DNA of 64,000 nucleotides from Ensifer aridi (GCF_002078505.1 NZ_LUAV01000022.1:161051-225050), one strand, 5' to 3'; shown: positions 35,979-45,651, numbered from the stretch's first letter. The notes: generated from the letters alone by a model not told the origin. Made by a program: numbers and translations.

Positions 35979-37226
35979 TCACGCCCAATGATGCTTGTTG
36001 GAGAGGCATGCTTTCTCGGTGGCGCGGAACGCCTGCGCGAAGTATTCGACGATGGATGCGTCAGTGATCTGCGCAGCCATGTCCTCGTCCTTGCGGTAGT
36101 CAGCCAGTACTCTCTCCAGTGCCGGCAGCAAAGCGCTGAAAAAAATGCCGTCCATGGACGCATTGCTCATGTATTTTCCTGGGTATCCCGTATAGATACC
36201 GTGCTGTAGACACCTCTGAGCGAACGCTCTTCCGTGCCTTTGCGAGGGCAGAACGATATCAAACATAGTATCGCTTCCGAGAATTCGCGCAGGTATTCCG
36301 CTGCGCTCGAAGGAGGTTTGGAACTGTGTCTTGAGCGCCGAGCCAATCTCGGCAAGGCGAGCGACGATTTCTGCTTCGTCAAAAATATCCTGCGTCAGGT
36401 TGCCGGCCACGAAGGCCCGGTTCTCGCGTAGGTAGGTATTTCCGAGATAAGCCCTGTCGGCTCCCGCCATGGCATCGGCGGTGCCGGCAACAACGGAAAG
36501 TCCGACGCCTTGTGCTATCCCTTTGGCCAATGTGATGAGATCGGCTTCCACACCGTGCTTTCGGCAGTAGCCGCCCTTGGCGTAACGAAGTCCGCACAGC
36601 ACCTCGTCAACCATCAGCAACACGCCGTGCAGTCTTGCCATTCTGGAGATTTCCTGAAGAAGTTCCGGAGAGAAGGCCGTGGGCTCGGGCGTAAAGAAAA
36701 TGCCTGCCACCTCCCCCTCGTTCTCGGAAAGCTGCTGCTCCAGAATATCAAGGTCATATTGGAAGTCCTGGACGTGTCGATTGTTGGCTGGCGGGTTGTC
36801 CGACCAGGGACTTTGTTGAAAGATATCGTGCCACCCGTGAAAGCCAGCCGTCAGGATAACCGGCCGGCCGGTTCGGTGCCGGGCGATCCGAACCGCCGCC
36901 TCGGTCGCGCAAGATCCCGTCCTCAAGAAGAATACTCTAGGATTGCTTGGGAGCATTTCCATGATTTTCGCGGCAAGTATCCGGCGTTGTTCACTCACCG
37001 GCGATGGCAGAATGTCAGGCTCGTGCTTCATGGCCTGTGCAAGCCTGCTCTTGAACAACGTGTTATTGCTGCCCAGGGGCGAAGCCCCGCTGCAGGATGT
37101 CATATCCAGATAGATCTTGCCGTTGATATCCTCCGCCGTCGCACCGTTGGCGGAACGGAATATTATGGAGGACCGGGTTTCACGCTCCCATTCAGCCAAA
37201 TGTCCGATAGCGCCGGCATCGAGCAT
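35979..37226 (-). CDS. Class III PLP aminotransferase / aminomutase-like enzyme
   Basis: A 415-residue protein of the glutamate-1-semialdehyde aminomutase group. It has LRTGSCATEAAVRIARHRTG (phosphate-binding loop), ILTAGFHGWHD, LLMVDEVLCGLRYAKGGYCR with the PLP-ring Asp, and LITLAKGIAQGVGLSVVAGT with the Schiff-base Lys. Such enzymes transfer or migrate amino groups, often on unusual substrates in natural-product pathways. It follows the GMC oxidoreductase by 13 bases, so an oxidised alcohol from that enzyme could be its carbonyl substrate. The C-terminus is complete, ending LSNKHHWA. Confidence 0.85.
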   Translation of the reverse strand: MLDAGAIGHLAEWERETRSSIIFRSANGATAEDINGKIYLDMTSCSGASPLGSNNTLFKSRLAQAMKHEPDILPSPVSEQRRILAAKIMEMLPSNPRVFFLRTGSCATEAAVRIARHRTGRPVILTAGFHGWHDIFQQSPWSDNPPANNRHVQDFQYDLDILEQQLSENEGEVAGIFFTPEPTAFSPELLQEISRMARLHGVLLMVDEVLCGLRYAKGGYCRKHGVEADLITLAKGIAQGVGLSVVAGTADAMAGADRAYLGNTYLRENRAFVAGNLTQDIFDEAEIVARLAEIGSALKTQFQTSFERSGIPARILGSDTMFDIVLPSQRHGRAFAQRCLQHGIYTGYPGKYMSNASMDGIFFSALLPALERVLADYRKDEDMAAQITDASIVEYFAQAFRATEKACLSNKHHWA

Positions 37227-37239
37227 CTAAATTATCCTT

Positions 37240-38724
37240 CTACTCGAGTGACAGGGCCATTCGCCGCGCGTTGGCCATGATTGTGTGTGTCGGATTGCTG
37301 TTGCCCGGAAAATTCATAACCGAGCCGTCCATGACATAGATGTTGGCGGACCCATGAATCCTGCCGCAGTTGTCGACGACCGACTTCCTGGGGTCAGGTC
37401 CGGCAGGCATGGTGCCATGCAGATGGGAACTGCCTTTTGCATGGGATAATGGTTCGCGCTCGATGCGGGATGTGCCAAGACGGCGCAGTATGTCTTCCGC
37501 GCGGTCGGCGAGAAAGCCTAATCGCGCATGGTCATTGTCCGAGTTTGTATAATGGAAACGGATGTAGGGGATGCCGTGCCGATCAACGGCCTCGGTAAGT
37601 ACAACGCGATTGTGCGACCAAGGCTCTTCCCCAGCTATGTAGTGCAGCCTCACGCGACCGGCGTTCTCATTTGGCGAGAGGAAGTTCGCCTCATAAATGA
37701 GGCCGCCAAATCCACATGGCACGTCGCTATGCTCGTAGAACTCGTCCGTATATACGGTCGCATGCGGCCCCCAGTGCGGAACCAATACACCGGAGCCGCA
37801 ATCATCGGACTCCATGTAGCCTGTGGAGTAGCCGCTGATCTTGAATGAGAGGCCCCGCCCAACAAGATCAGATCCATTTCCTATCCCCTTCGGTGCATGC
37901 CCGCTCTTCGAGCGAAGCATCAATGCCGCTGATTGAATCGCGCTTGCGCAAACGATGACCCTCTCGACTGGAATCCGGATCAGTTCCGATGAGAGCGGCA
38001 GATAGCATTCCAGTGCGTCAGCCCGACCGTCGCTGCGAGTATCGATCCGGTTGACGAAACAGCCGTATAGTACTGAAATCTTTCCCGATAGGGCGGAGTC
38101 ATCCAAAACGTTTCTTGTAAGCACGGATGCTTTCGCATCCGTTGGACACATCAGCTCATCGCAAGATGAACACTGGTTGCATCCGTTGCTCGTTCCTGGT
38201 GGCCGAATTGCCAGTGGGATATTTTTTGGCTTTATGCCGAGTTCCTGCATCGCATTGGATAACTTCACTCCACGCAGGCTGGCTGGATAGGATGGGAACC
38301 CACTAGTGCCACTGATCTCCAGCAAATGCTCGATCTCAGAGTAGTGGGGCTCGAGATCCTGGATGGTAATAGGCCAATCAACCTCCATGTCAGTCGTAAG
38401 ATATTGAGAAGCCGACAGATCTGCTTGTCTGTATCTGAACGTGATTCCATCATAGAACTGCATTCCGCCGCCGACGCAGCATGCTGTCCAAGGGTTACCG
38501 TCTGCGGAACCACTGGAGGTGAGTGCCCGGCTGTAGGCCAATTGATGAGGCCCGTGGAAGGCGCCGGGGGAAACCAAGCCTCCATATTCGAGGACGGCCA
38601 CGTGGCAGCCCCTCTCCGCAAGCGTTCGCGCGACAATCGATCCAGATGGCCCGGAGCCCACTATAACTGCATCGAAAGCTGTGTAGTCACGAGAGGCCGC
38701 TGCAATATGTCTAATGTCCGTCAT
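37240..38724 (-). CDS. GMC-family FAD oxidoreductase
   Basis: A 494-residue flavoprotein. The N-terminal dinucleotide-binding motif is FDAVIVGSGPSGSIVARTLA, followed by the Glu of CHVAVLEYGG. The C-terminal GMC signature is present (SSHLHGTMPAGPDPRKSVVD, then NIYVMDGSVMNFPGNSNPTH), with the catalytic His pair region. Family members oxidise alcohols to aldehydes or ketones. A Cys-rich patch, CNQCSSCDELMC, is unusual for a GMC enzyme but occurs in related rhizobial and mycofactocin-type oxidoreductases. The start ATG 38724 overlaps the stop of the condensation-domain gene in an ATGA, giving translational coupling. Confidence 0.87.
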   Translation of the reverse strand: MTDIRHIAAASRDYTAFDAVIVGSGPSGSIVARTLAERGCHVAVLEYGGLVSPGAFHGPHQLAYSRALTSSGSADGNPWTACCVGGGMQFYDGITFRYRQADLSASQYLTTDMEVDWPITIQDLEPHYSEIEHLLEISGTSGFPSYPASLRGVKLSNAMQELGIKPKNIPLAIRPPGTSNGCNQCSSCDELMCPTDAKASVLTRNVLDDSALSGKISVLYGCFVNRIDTRSDGRADALECYLPLSSELIRIPVERVIVCASAIQSAALMLRSKSGHAPKGIGNGSDLVGRGLSFKISGYSTGYMESDDCGSGVLVPHWGPHATVYTDEFYEHSDVPCGFGGLIYEANFLSPNENAGRVRLHYIAGEEPWSHNRVVLTEAVDRHGIPYIRFHYTNSDNDHARLGFLADRAEDILRRLGTSRIEREPLSHAKGSSHLHGTMPAGPDPRKSVVDNCGRIHGSANIYVMDGSVMNFPGNSNPTHTIMANARRMALSLE

Positions 38725-40160
38725 GCGCAATATTCTCCGGCGGGCTCTACGATGGTGGGCCAGCAACCCGTATTCGCGACGCAGGCCAGGACGTGCCTTG
38801 CGCGGGCGACGTAGTCGGGGACCGCGACGGCTGCCAGACCCGTGGCGGGGTGGCGGTAGTTGACGACGAGGCCGTCATAAGTCCGCACGACCCAGAGGCA
38901 TACCTCGTCCGGATCGGTGCTCCGGCTGCGGAGGGCGATGACTTGCCAAGCTTTCCAGCTGCGGGCGCCGGGGGTACGACGAAGGTCCATGTACGAGACC
39001 ATGAAGGGGTCGCGGAGCGGTTGCCCGAGGAGATCGGCCACTCGGGGGATGGGTACCCGAGCCAGCTCCTTCGCCTGATCCACACTGGAGACCGCCCGAC
39101 ATACGGCCTCAGGAAAGGAATCGGCTTTGCTGAACGGGAAGGCCACCGGGCCCATACCCACGTACCAGCCAATGGAAGAACGCCACGGGCCGGTCCGTTT
39201 GTGGAAGGGGACCATCGTTCGAAATTCTCCCGAACCGGAGATTTCGTAGCCGACCTTCGCGAGACAGGCGAGCAGTCCGGATAAGATATTGCCTCCGGGC
39301 TCACGGCAGTGTTGCGCGAACGCTTGCGCAGCGGATGCGTCGAGAAGCTGGACGTATCGACTTGGCTGAGCAGCCGCGTTGCCGCTCACGTCACCAACCG
39401 GCACAGGAAACTCCGGCAGCCGGCCGTCCGCTTCGGCAAGGAAATGCCGCCAGCTGACGATGGACTCATGGTCGACGGTCAGCGCATCGGCTTCGGTCCG
39501 TTCGGCTTCGGCGAAATCGACGTAACTGGCAGTGGGGGCAAGGAGAGGTGGCGCAGGCTTGCCGCCGCGTGCCGCGAGTGCTGCAGCGTACAGGGTCTGG
39601 ATCTCATGTGCGGTTGCGAGAATGGAGTAACCGTCCATCAGCACGTGATCGGCGGCCAGACAGACGGTTGTGGCCTCTGGGCGGTCGATGGTGACGCACA
39701 TATATGCGGGCCAGCCGAGGGGACTGATTTCGCCGTTAAACAATTCCTCGAGATATCGAGCCAGCTGCCGGCCGTCGGTGAAATCCCCCGCCGCACTGGG
39801 GTGAATACTCACGGCTCCGGGCGGCAGCGTCCTCCGCTGCAGATGGCCGCCCGATTTGGTGCCAGGTGAGAAAGTGAGATGGCTGCGCAAGATTTCATGG
39901 CGGTCCGTCCACTGGCGCAAGGCCGTGGTGAACGCATGCGCATTCAGTTGGGCGGGCAGACCGAACACGGAGCCCAGCCAGGATGGCAGCAGGGAACCCC
40001 CGGCTGCCATCTCGAGTGCGTGCGTGATGTGTGCTTCCTGGACGTGGGAAGCTCTCCGTGGATCGGCTACCCAGGTCGCTTCGCGCATACGCGGGGCGCA
40101 TCGCCACACGGTGAGACGCCCCGGAAACAGACTGAGTGCTGGCAGGTCAGTGAATTTCAT
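38721..40160 (-). CDS. Stand-alone condensation-domain (PapA-like) acyltransferase
   Basis: A 479-residue protein of the condensation/acyltransferase superfamily. The active-site motif is in VCLAADHVLMDGYSILATAH (DHxxxDG, the HHxxxDG form with the first His changed), and the substrate-side motif region is FRTMVPFHKRTGPWRSSIGW. No adenylation or carrier domain is attached. Stand-alone members such as PapA proteins join acyl groups to sugar or polyketide hydroxyls. It lies upstream of the GMC gene with four-base overlap and 127 bases after the sulfotransferase. A first His replaced by Asp's neighbour Ala (ADH) is tolerated in some family members. Confidence 0.8.
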   Translation of the reverse strand: MKFTDLPALSLFPGRLTVWRCAPRMREATWVADPRRASHVQEAHITHALEMAAGGSLLPSWLGSVFGLPAQLNAHAFTTALRQWTDRHEILRSHLTFSPGTKSGGHLQRRTLPPGAVSIHPSAAGDFTDGRQLARYLEELFNGEISPLGWPAYMCVTIDRPEATTVCLAADHVLMDGYSILATAHEIQTLYAAALAARGGKPAPPLLAPTASYVDFAEAERTEADALTVDHESIVSWRHFLAEADGRLPEFPVPVGDVSGNAAAQPSRYVQLLDASAAQAFAQHCREPGGNILSGLLACLAKVGYEISGSGEFRTMVPFHKRTGPWRSSIGWYVGMGPVAFPFSKADSFPEAVCRAVSSVDQAKELARVPIPRVADLLGQPLRDPFMVSYMDLRRTPGARSWKAWQVIALRSRSTDPDEVCLWVVRTYDGLVVNYRHPATGLAAVAVPDYVARARHVLACVANTGCWPTIVEPAGEYCA

Positions 40161-40287
40161 AATACGGCGCGCGCCTTAACCGCGAGGAACGAAAACAGTG
40201 ATCTTGGAGGAGGGAGCCGTTTGGTCAGCGAGAGGAGGTTAGAGTTGTGGGGCAGGTAGCGTCGGGGCATTTCGTGCGCCTCCTGTG

Positions 40288-41451
40288 TCACTGAGCGTTC
40301 CCGGGGCCCGGCACCGATCGGCAGTAGCCCAGGTGCGCCAGTTCCTTCCCCGCGATCCGTTCGAACTCCTCGATCTCTGCGGCCGTGAGATCCTGCAGGT
40401 ACCGTCCATTGCGCCCGGAAAATAGCGGTTTGGCAGCGGCTCCCGCTGCGGGATGACCCCAAGGCTTGTCAAAGAGCGCGTGTTTCTGCTCCGCATGGTG
40501 CATGAGCGCCTCGTCCCATGGTAGGTCGAGGAAGTCCACCATCCGCTCGATGGTCTCGCGAGGGCAGGTGACCAGATCCTCATACCGCACTTCCAGATAG
40601 TGGCCATAAGGCTCAGCCTGACGGGGTCGGGTAACGACCTCCATCCAGCCGTGCGCAGCCTCCGTAACAGTCCGGTAGCCCCACTCGGGGACGGTCTTTA
40701 GGTGGGAGGCAGCCACGTCACGGCCGTCGCGGATGATGTGGATGAAATCGGCTTTTGGCCAGATCGCCGCATACGTACCGATATCTTGGATCTTTCGCTG
40801 AAGCTTGAGGCCCCACCGTGCGGCTCCCGTCTGTTCACGTCGAAATTCGCCAATGGAGTCGATGAGCAGGCAACGGTCCTCCAGGGCGGATAAATCGGTG
40901 CCGCGCTTGGCCTTGAGGCTGCGCACCAGCCTCCGCACGTCGTCACGGCCGAGTCCGAAACGCTCGCACTGCACGACGAAATGCGCGCCGTCATACCACT
41001 CAGGATCGATGGTATCCTTCGTCGCGCCGACGAGCCGTGCGTCGCGGACGTCTATCATGTCGCACACAGTCAGGATATGCGGACCGAGGTTGACGGGTTC
41101 GGTGAAATCGATCTCCGGGCCGACAACGAGGTCGGGATGAGAGTCGAGCAGCACGCTGAGCAGTGTCGTGCCGGACCGGTTCTCGCCGCCGAGTAGAATA
41201 GGGTTAGACGGCAGGGTGAGAAGAGGGGAAACGGACGTGGATTGGGTGGCATGATCGGATATGACTTCTCCTGCTGGTAGTGACGTACAGGCAAGCATGT
41301 ACTGCCAACCAACAAGTTGTTCCGAATGTGCCTGACGATTCACATTACTATCGCCATCGCCATCCCAGTGATTTTCTGCACCTTGAAATGTCCGTTGATC
41401 AGCACCGCGTTGCGACAGGCGAAGGAGTCTTTGGGCATCAGGTACGTTCAT
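40288..41451 (-). CDS. Sulfotransferase (PAPS-dependent type)
   Basis: A 387-residue protein. The 5'-phosphosulfate loop is ILLGGENRSGTTLLSVLLDS and the 3'-phosphate site is FIHIIRDGRDVAASHL, both standard for PAPS sulfotransferases. The C-terminal LPWDEALMHHAEQK region is also typical. The start ATG 41451 is supported by AGGAG eight bases upstream. It heads the group of condensation-domain, GMC and aminotransferase genes. The pairing with a PapA-like enzyme recalls sulfated acyl-glycolipid pathways, such as trehalose sulfation plus PapA acylation in mycobacteria. The substrate is unknown. Confidence 0.85.
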   Translation of the reverse strand: MNVPDAQRLLRLSQRGADQRTFQGAENHWDGDGDSNVNRQAHSEQLVGWQYMLACTSLPAGEVISDHATQSTSVSPLLTLPSNPILLGGENRSGTTLLSVLLDSHPDLVVGPEIDFTEPVNLGPHILTVCDMIDVRDARLVGATKDTIDPEWYDGAHFVVQCERFGLGRDDVRRLVRSLKAKRGTDLSALEDRCLLIDSIGEFRREQTGAARWGLKLQRKIQDIGTYAAIWPKADFIHIIRDGRDVAASHLKTVPEWGYRTVTEAAHGWMEVVTRPRQAEPYGHYLEVRYEDLVTCPRETIERMVDFLDLPWDEALMHHAEQKHALFDKPWGHPAAGAAAKPLFSGRNGRYLQDLTAAEIEEFERIAGKELAHLGYCRSVPGPGNAQ

Positions 41452-42188
41452 GCGAACGTCTCCTCAATGTTCGAAACGACCACCAAATGTTAACACCCAG
41501 AACGCTCTTAACAAAACAGATATTTTTAATAGAGTTATCGGTTCGGGTGCGTTTCTCAGGAGAGACCCAGGCGTCGCATCCTGCAACGCTCGGCTTTCGT
41601 CTATCCCGCGATCACTGGGGCGTTTGAATTCGGGCTGATCGGCAATACCGTGGGTAACCAGTCTCGGGTGCGGTGCAGCCGCCGGAAATGGCCTCAACCG
41701 CGCGCCGCCGGCGGATCTCGACGTTGTGTCCCTGTTGAAGCTTCGGCTTTGATTCCGTGCTGGCCGCCAGTGGTCAGCTCGGACTGGCGCTCCAAGGCGA
41801 ACTCCCGTCCGATCTCAAGGTAATCTACTGCCGACGCGGTTCGACGATTACGGTCCACGAGATCGCCATGCCCGCCGTGCAGCGAAACAGCGGCATAGGC
41901 ACCAACTGGCTTCTTCCCGGATCGCTGACCTTCGCAACTACTTCAATGCGTCGGCATACGAGGTCGACTGCAAGCGGTAGGCTCTAGCAGGTAGAGGCCG
42001 AGAACGCTATGGTCGCTGACCGATAAAGCCCCAGCATGATATATATCGTTTCCCGGCTAAGTGGCCAAGGTTCGGGGCCTGGACCGCAGCTGCGGGATGA
42101 GTTGAGCGCGGCATGGTTATACTTCCTCAATCGGTATCGAAGATAAGATCGGGCTGACGAAAAACCTTTCACCTCCAGGGAGTATCGC
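41452..42188. other. Intergenic region between sulfotransferase and epimerase genes
   Basis: About 740 bases. The part next to the sulfotransferase (41460-41540) is AT-rich and should hold its promoter; no nod box was recognised. A plus-strand frame at 41757-41987 begins LAASGQLGLALQGELPSDLK, faintly like the start of an RmlD-type reductase, and may be a remnant. The last 60 bases hold the promoter and GGGAG site of the epimerase gene. Confidence 0.4.
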
Positions 42189-43064
42189 ATGCAAAATGCT
42201 GTCACGATTCATTGTGGCGCCGCGCGAGCAGTCATCAGCCTTCAGGGAGCTCAGCTTCTTAGCTGGCGGGTTGGCGCTAACGATCTTTTGTGGCCAGGCA
42301 ACCCCTCATCCTGGAATCAGAGTTGTCCCTTGATGTTTCCTTCATGCGGTTGGAGCGCCTCTTCGACCGTCGAAATAAACGGCGAATGTTATCCAATGCC
42401 TGTTCACGGCTTTATCGGAATGCTCGATTTTGAGGTTGTTTCTAGCTCGGAGAGCGAGGTAACGCTTCGGTCGTCTGATACGAAATTTACGAGTACGATG
42501 TTCCCATACGAGTTTCTTTTCGAAGTTAAATTCAAGATATCTGATTGTATGTTGAGCATAGATATCTGCGTAAAAAATACATCCGCAATGTCGATACTGC
42601 CGTATTCTATTGGCCTGCATCCAGGATTTAGATGGCCGCGGAACTCATCTGACAAAAGTGGCTGGAGATTGCAGTTTGAGAAGGAGGAGTCGCCGCTTGT
42701 TCCATGCATATCTTCGCAAGGATTGATTAAAGCTGATCAGAGGAAAGTTCCATTACGTGGGCGCCTCCTATATTTGCATGACGGTCTTTTTCAAGACGAA
42801 GCCCTTTGTTTTTTGAATGCCAGAAGTCGGAGGCTGTCGCTCATCGGGGAAGGTGCAACAGTCCACGTGGACGCACCAGATGCACGGCACTGGATTATAT
42901 GGTCTCTTCCAGATCAACAATTCCTCGCGTTAGAACCCTGTACGGGTCATGGCGACTTAGAGGGGACGCTCACTGCATTTGAAGACCGGGGATATAATAT
43001 CAATCTTGCACCTGCAGAATCTCAGCTATTCCGAGTACGGTTTGAGTTCTCGGAAAAAGACTGA
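42189..43064 (+). CDS. Aldose 1-epimerase family protein
   Basis: A 291-residue protein of the galactose mutarotase-like superfamily (LacX/YeaD-type). Visible are GAQLLSWRVGANDLLWPGNP, MPVHGFIGMLDFEV with the conserved His, LPYSIGLHPGFRWP with the second His, and LALEPCTGHGDLEGT with the catalytic Glu. These enzymes interconvert the anomers of sugars or act on hexose 6-phosphates. Codon use is AT-richer than in the surroundings, which suggests a separate origin. The start ATG 42189 follows AGGGAG. It stands alone and diverges from the sulfotransferase gene; a sugar-linked role in that pathway is possible but unproven. Confidence 0.82.
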   Translation: MQNAVTIHCGAARAVISLQGAQLLSWRVGANDLLWPGNPSSWNQSCPLMFPSCGWSASSTVEINGECYPMPVHGFIGMLDFEVVSSSESEVTLRSSDTKFTSTMFPYEFLFEVKFKISDCMLSIDICVKNTSAMSILPYSIGLHPGFRWPRNSSDKSGWRLQFEKEESPLVPCISSQGLIKADQRKVPLRGRLLYLHDGLFQDEALCFLNARSRRLSLIGEGATVHVDAPDARHWIIWSLPDQQFLALEPCTGHGDLEGTLTAFEDRGYNINLAPAESQLFRVRFEFSEKD

Positions 43065-43318
43065 TTGTCTAGGCGAAACTTGAAAAATGGCCCCTTAAAT
43101 CCCCCCGACATGATCTCCCTACGATCCCTAACCGTTTGCCTCGAGGGACACCAGCTTGACAGCCTCGCCGGCGGGAGAGGAGGGCCTGACGCGTGAAGAA
43201 TACCGTCTGCACGCCGTTGAGCGCGAGGAAGGGCTGGCGGTCGAACGTCTGCACCGGCAGGCGGTCCGGCACGTCGTCGCGCAAGGACAAGAGATGAAAT
43301 GGCAGATAGCCAGCGCCT

Positions 43319-43883
43319 TCATCTATAGGATTCGACAGACCCATCCGAGAAAATGGCTTTCGTCACGGTAATGGTCGCCTTTGCCATCCCGGTACCAATC
43401 GGACCGTAGAGCCGATCATAAGGTTCGCCGGGGAGAAACTGGTTGTCTTCCCAGTAGTAGAATGTCTCGCTTTGCACGGTCTTTCCCGGCGGGATTTTGA
43501 TGTCGAGCTTCGAGCTTCCATCGATGACCTTTTCGCCGAATGCATCTGCGATAACCAAAGTGTGCTCGATGGCCACTACTGGCTTTTTGGCATCGTTTTT
43601 GAAGGTCGGAAGAGCTTCGATGCGCGGACTGAAAACGTGGTTTTGCAGGTCCTTTGCCTGCGTTCTTAGCACCACCGTAGTCATCGTAATGGGTGAGGTC
43701 GATTGCGGCCTGGGCACGCTTTGCGCTGCAGTCCCTGAAGGCTCGATCTTGATAGCGTCAAAGCACGTTAGGCGCTTCGACGAATCCGTCTCCGCGCTGC
43801 ACGCCCGAAACTCGCTTGCGAGATCGGCCGCGGCCGCGCTTGCCGTCAACGCGAGCACCGCCCCCCAAAATAAAAGCTCTCAT
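43319..43883 (-). CDS. Secreted hypothetical protein with G-run frameshift
   Basis: From ATG 43883 the reading MRAFIL is followed by a run of six G. With five G it would continue GAVLALTASAAAADLASEFR, a normal signal peptide, and join the 179-residue frame ending at 43319. As written, that frame can only start at GTG 43858. The mature part has one Cys pair near the start (CSAETDSSKRLTCFDAI), a pattern seen in small periplasmic proteins of alphaproteobacteria. Function unknown. The homopolymer could be a phase-variable site, a mutation or a sequence error. Confidence 0.6.
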
Positions 43884-44007
43884 TCTCTGCCCTCACACCC
43901 TGTGATGGCATACGTGCAAAGATTGCCCGCCGGAGTCAAGTTGTGCTGTGTATTGACACAGTCACTGCCAGCAACTCACTTTGCGTCAACCTGGACTGGA
44001 GGGGGCG

Positions 44008-44601
44008 ATGGTTTCTAGCGCACTGAGGGTTGTTCTGATCTTGCTGACGACTGCGGTGAGAGCCTTCGCGGCGCAGTCACAATCATGCGGTTCCGAATTT
44101 TGGCCTGGCACGCTGCCGGAGCATGAAGTCGACTCGGTCGAGGTCGCTGATATCCAGCAGTTTCTCGACACCGCTCCGGCGGTCGATGGCATCGAGTTCG
44201 CCGCTGCCCTCAAAGGAGATGAGCTCTGGCTCGACGTAGTCCGATACCCAGGCGATCTCACCATCGCAGCCTCAATCCGAACGCTGTTCGTGATCGGCCG
44301 AGTCGTGAAACCTCAGTACAAAAAGCTTGTCTTGGCGGACAATGGCACTGGTCTCTTCGAAGTGTCCTACGCCCATCTTCATACGATCGGCTGCCAATTT
44401 GTCTGGGGGGTCGAAGGGAAAGGGCAGAACCCAATCGTACTGATCCGGGATCTGGTCGACAAGCTACGCTCATATCCAGATGGCGACCGAGTGGCGCCGC
44501 CCTACAACGGCTCTCTAATGGGCGACACCAATGCAATGCTAACGACGATGAATCAGATCGTTTACCCGCGGTGGGTGATGAAGACCGTCGAGATCAAGTA
44601 G
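44008..44601 (+). CDS. Secreted hypothetical protein
   Basis: A 197-residue product from ATG 44008 behind GGAGGGGG. The signal peptide is SSALRVVLILLTTAVRAFAA. Two Cys (QSCGSEF and HTIGCQFVWG) could form a disulfide in the periplasm. Segments such as LFVIGRVVKPQYKKLVLADN suggest a small globular alpha/beta protein. I do not recognise the family. It is divergent from the preceding secreted protein gene and appears intact. Confidence 0.65.
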   Translation: MVSSALRVVLILLTTAVRAFAAQSQSCGSEFWPGTLPEHEVDSVEVADIQQFLDTAPAVDGIEFAAALKGDELWLDVVRYPGDLTIAASIRTLFVIGRVVKPQYKKLVLADNGTGLFEVSYAHLHTIGCQFVWGVEGKGQNPIVLIRDLVDKLRSYPDGDRVAPPYNGSLMGDTNAMLTTMNQIVYPRWVMKTVEIK

Positions 44602-45228
44602 GGCCGGGCTTGCCAATTTCCCGCGCCGGATGCGGGTCTCTACACGGGGATCAGCCGGAACGGCGGCCTTGCAGCAATCGCCTGAAAGAGCTTGGCTTGG
44701 CGGAGCAGAAGCTCGGCGGGGCAGGAATTTCAGAAGCCGGCAAACGCTTGCGATCAACAAAGCTGTCCCGGTATTCGATTGGCGGGCCACGAAGGCCTAT
44801 GCCGCCCTTTCTGACGCCGATCGTGAAAAGCTGCACCATTATGTCGACCGGTTCAACGAAAGCGGGCTCGCCCCTTTCACTGACGCTGAACTGCATGAGT
44901 TCGAGCTTCTGATCTTCCCGTTCGCGAAGGAGGAGCAGGGGGATGCCGATCAGCTTTGACACTCGTCTGAAGCAGCAAGCCAAGATCCAGCAGGTCTAAC
45001 CGACGGAAAGGCCGTCCCCCGCCAACGACAATTCGCGAGATGCCCGGGTCTGCGCGATCCGCGCCGAGTTCTCGATCGAGGTCATTCCCGCCAACGAAAT
45101 GCCGGTGCCCGGGCACACGCGCGCTGCAGTCACGCTCGGCCGCATCCTTGCCAAAGCACGGCGACGCCATCTTCGCCTCGTCCTGGCCACGCTGAGCGAG
45201 ACGAAAGGTAATCAGGGGCTGCGACCTC
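44602..45228. other. Region with a possible gene remnant
   Basis: A plus-strand frame, 44630-44959, ends with a protein-like stretch (KAYAALSDADREKLHHYVDR, then LHEFELLIFPFAKEEQ) but its first half looks like noise. It may be the end of a broken gene. The remaining 270 bases hold no supported feature. Confidence 0.35.
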
Positions 45229-45651
45229 GTGCGGGCCTGTAGCAAGTGGATCGAGGAGGATGCTTCCTCGTGGTTTGATGCCTGGGACAAGATCCCGCTG
45301 GGCTTTATCCTCTGGCACGTCCAAGAGCTCGCCGGCAAAAGCCACATGCGCCATGCCCTCGCCGGCGCCATGTACCTGATGCTCGTCCACTACAGCCGCG
45401 GCAAGAAAGCCGATAGGGATGTTGGTTATGATTTCATCCGGCGTGTTCAGAACGCAGAGGGTGAACTGACAAAGCGGGAGTTGCAGCGCGAGGAAGCGAT
45501 CGGTCGGGAGTTCATCGCCGTGAAGGAGGGGCTGCCATACGGAGAGTGGTTCTCGTGGGTAAATGAGAGGTCAGGTTTCAGCTACGGTCAGGTTCGCCGC
45601 TACATGCGCCTAGCCAGAGAAGCCGAGAAGACGTCGCGAGAATATGCGTAG
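45229..45651 (+). CDS. Hypothetical protein with DUF3102-like C-terminus
   Basis: A 140-residue frame, most likely from GTG 45229. The first 60 residues contain WFDAWDKIPLGFILWHVQEL. The last 45, FIAVKEGLPYGEWFSWVNER followed by YGQVRRYMRLAREA, resemble the phage/plasmid DUF3102 pattern (a short helical motif ending in an RYMRLA segment). It may be a fragment or a fusion of two remnants, since the first half is not typical for that family. Phage or plasmid origin is likely. Confidence 0.45.
   Translation: MRACSKWIEEDASSWFDAWDKIPLGFILWHVQELAGKSHMRHALAGAMYLMLVHYSRGKKADRDVGYDFIRRVQNAEGELTKRELQREEAIGREFIAVKEGLPYGEWFSWVNERSGFSYGQVRRYMRLAREAEKTSREYA

Noticed and set aside
35143..36009. 288-codon minus-strand open frame in the biosynthetic region
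   Set aside because: One part looks protein-like, but there is no plausible start near it, no domain I know, and the frame begins inside the aminotransferase gene. Kept only as a note in the gap entry.
41452..42188. nod box upstream of the sulfotransferase
   Set aside because: The presence of a sulfotransferase suggested Nod-factor genes, but no nod box and no nodABC-like gene is visible.
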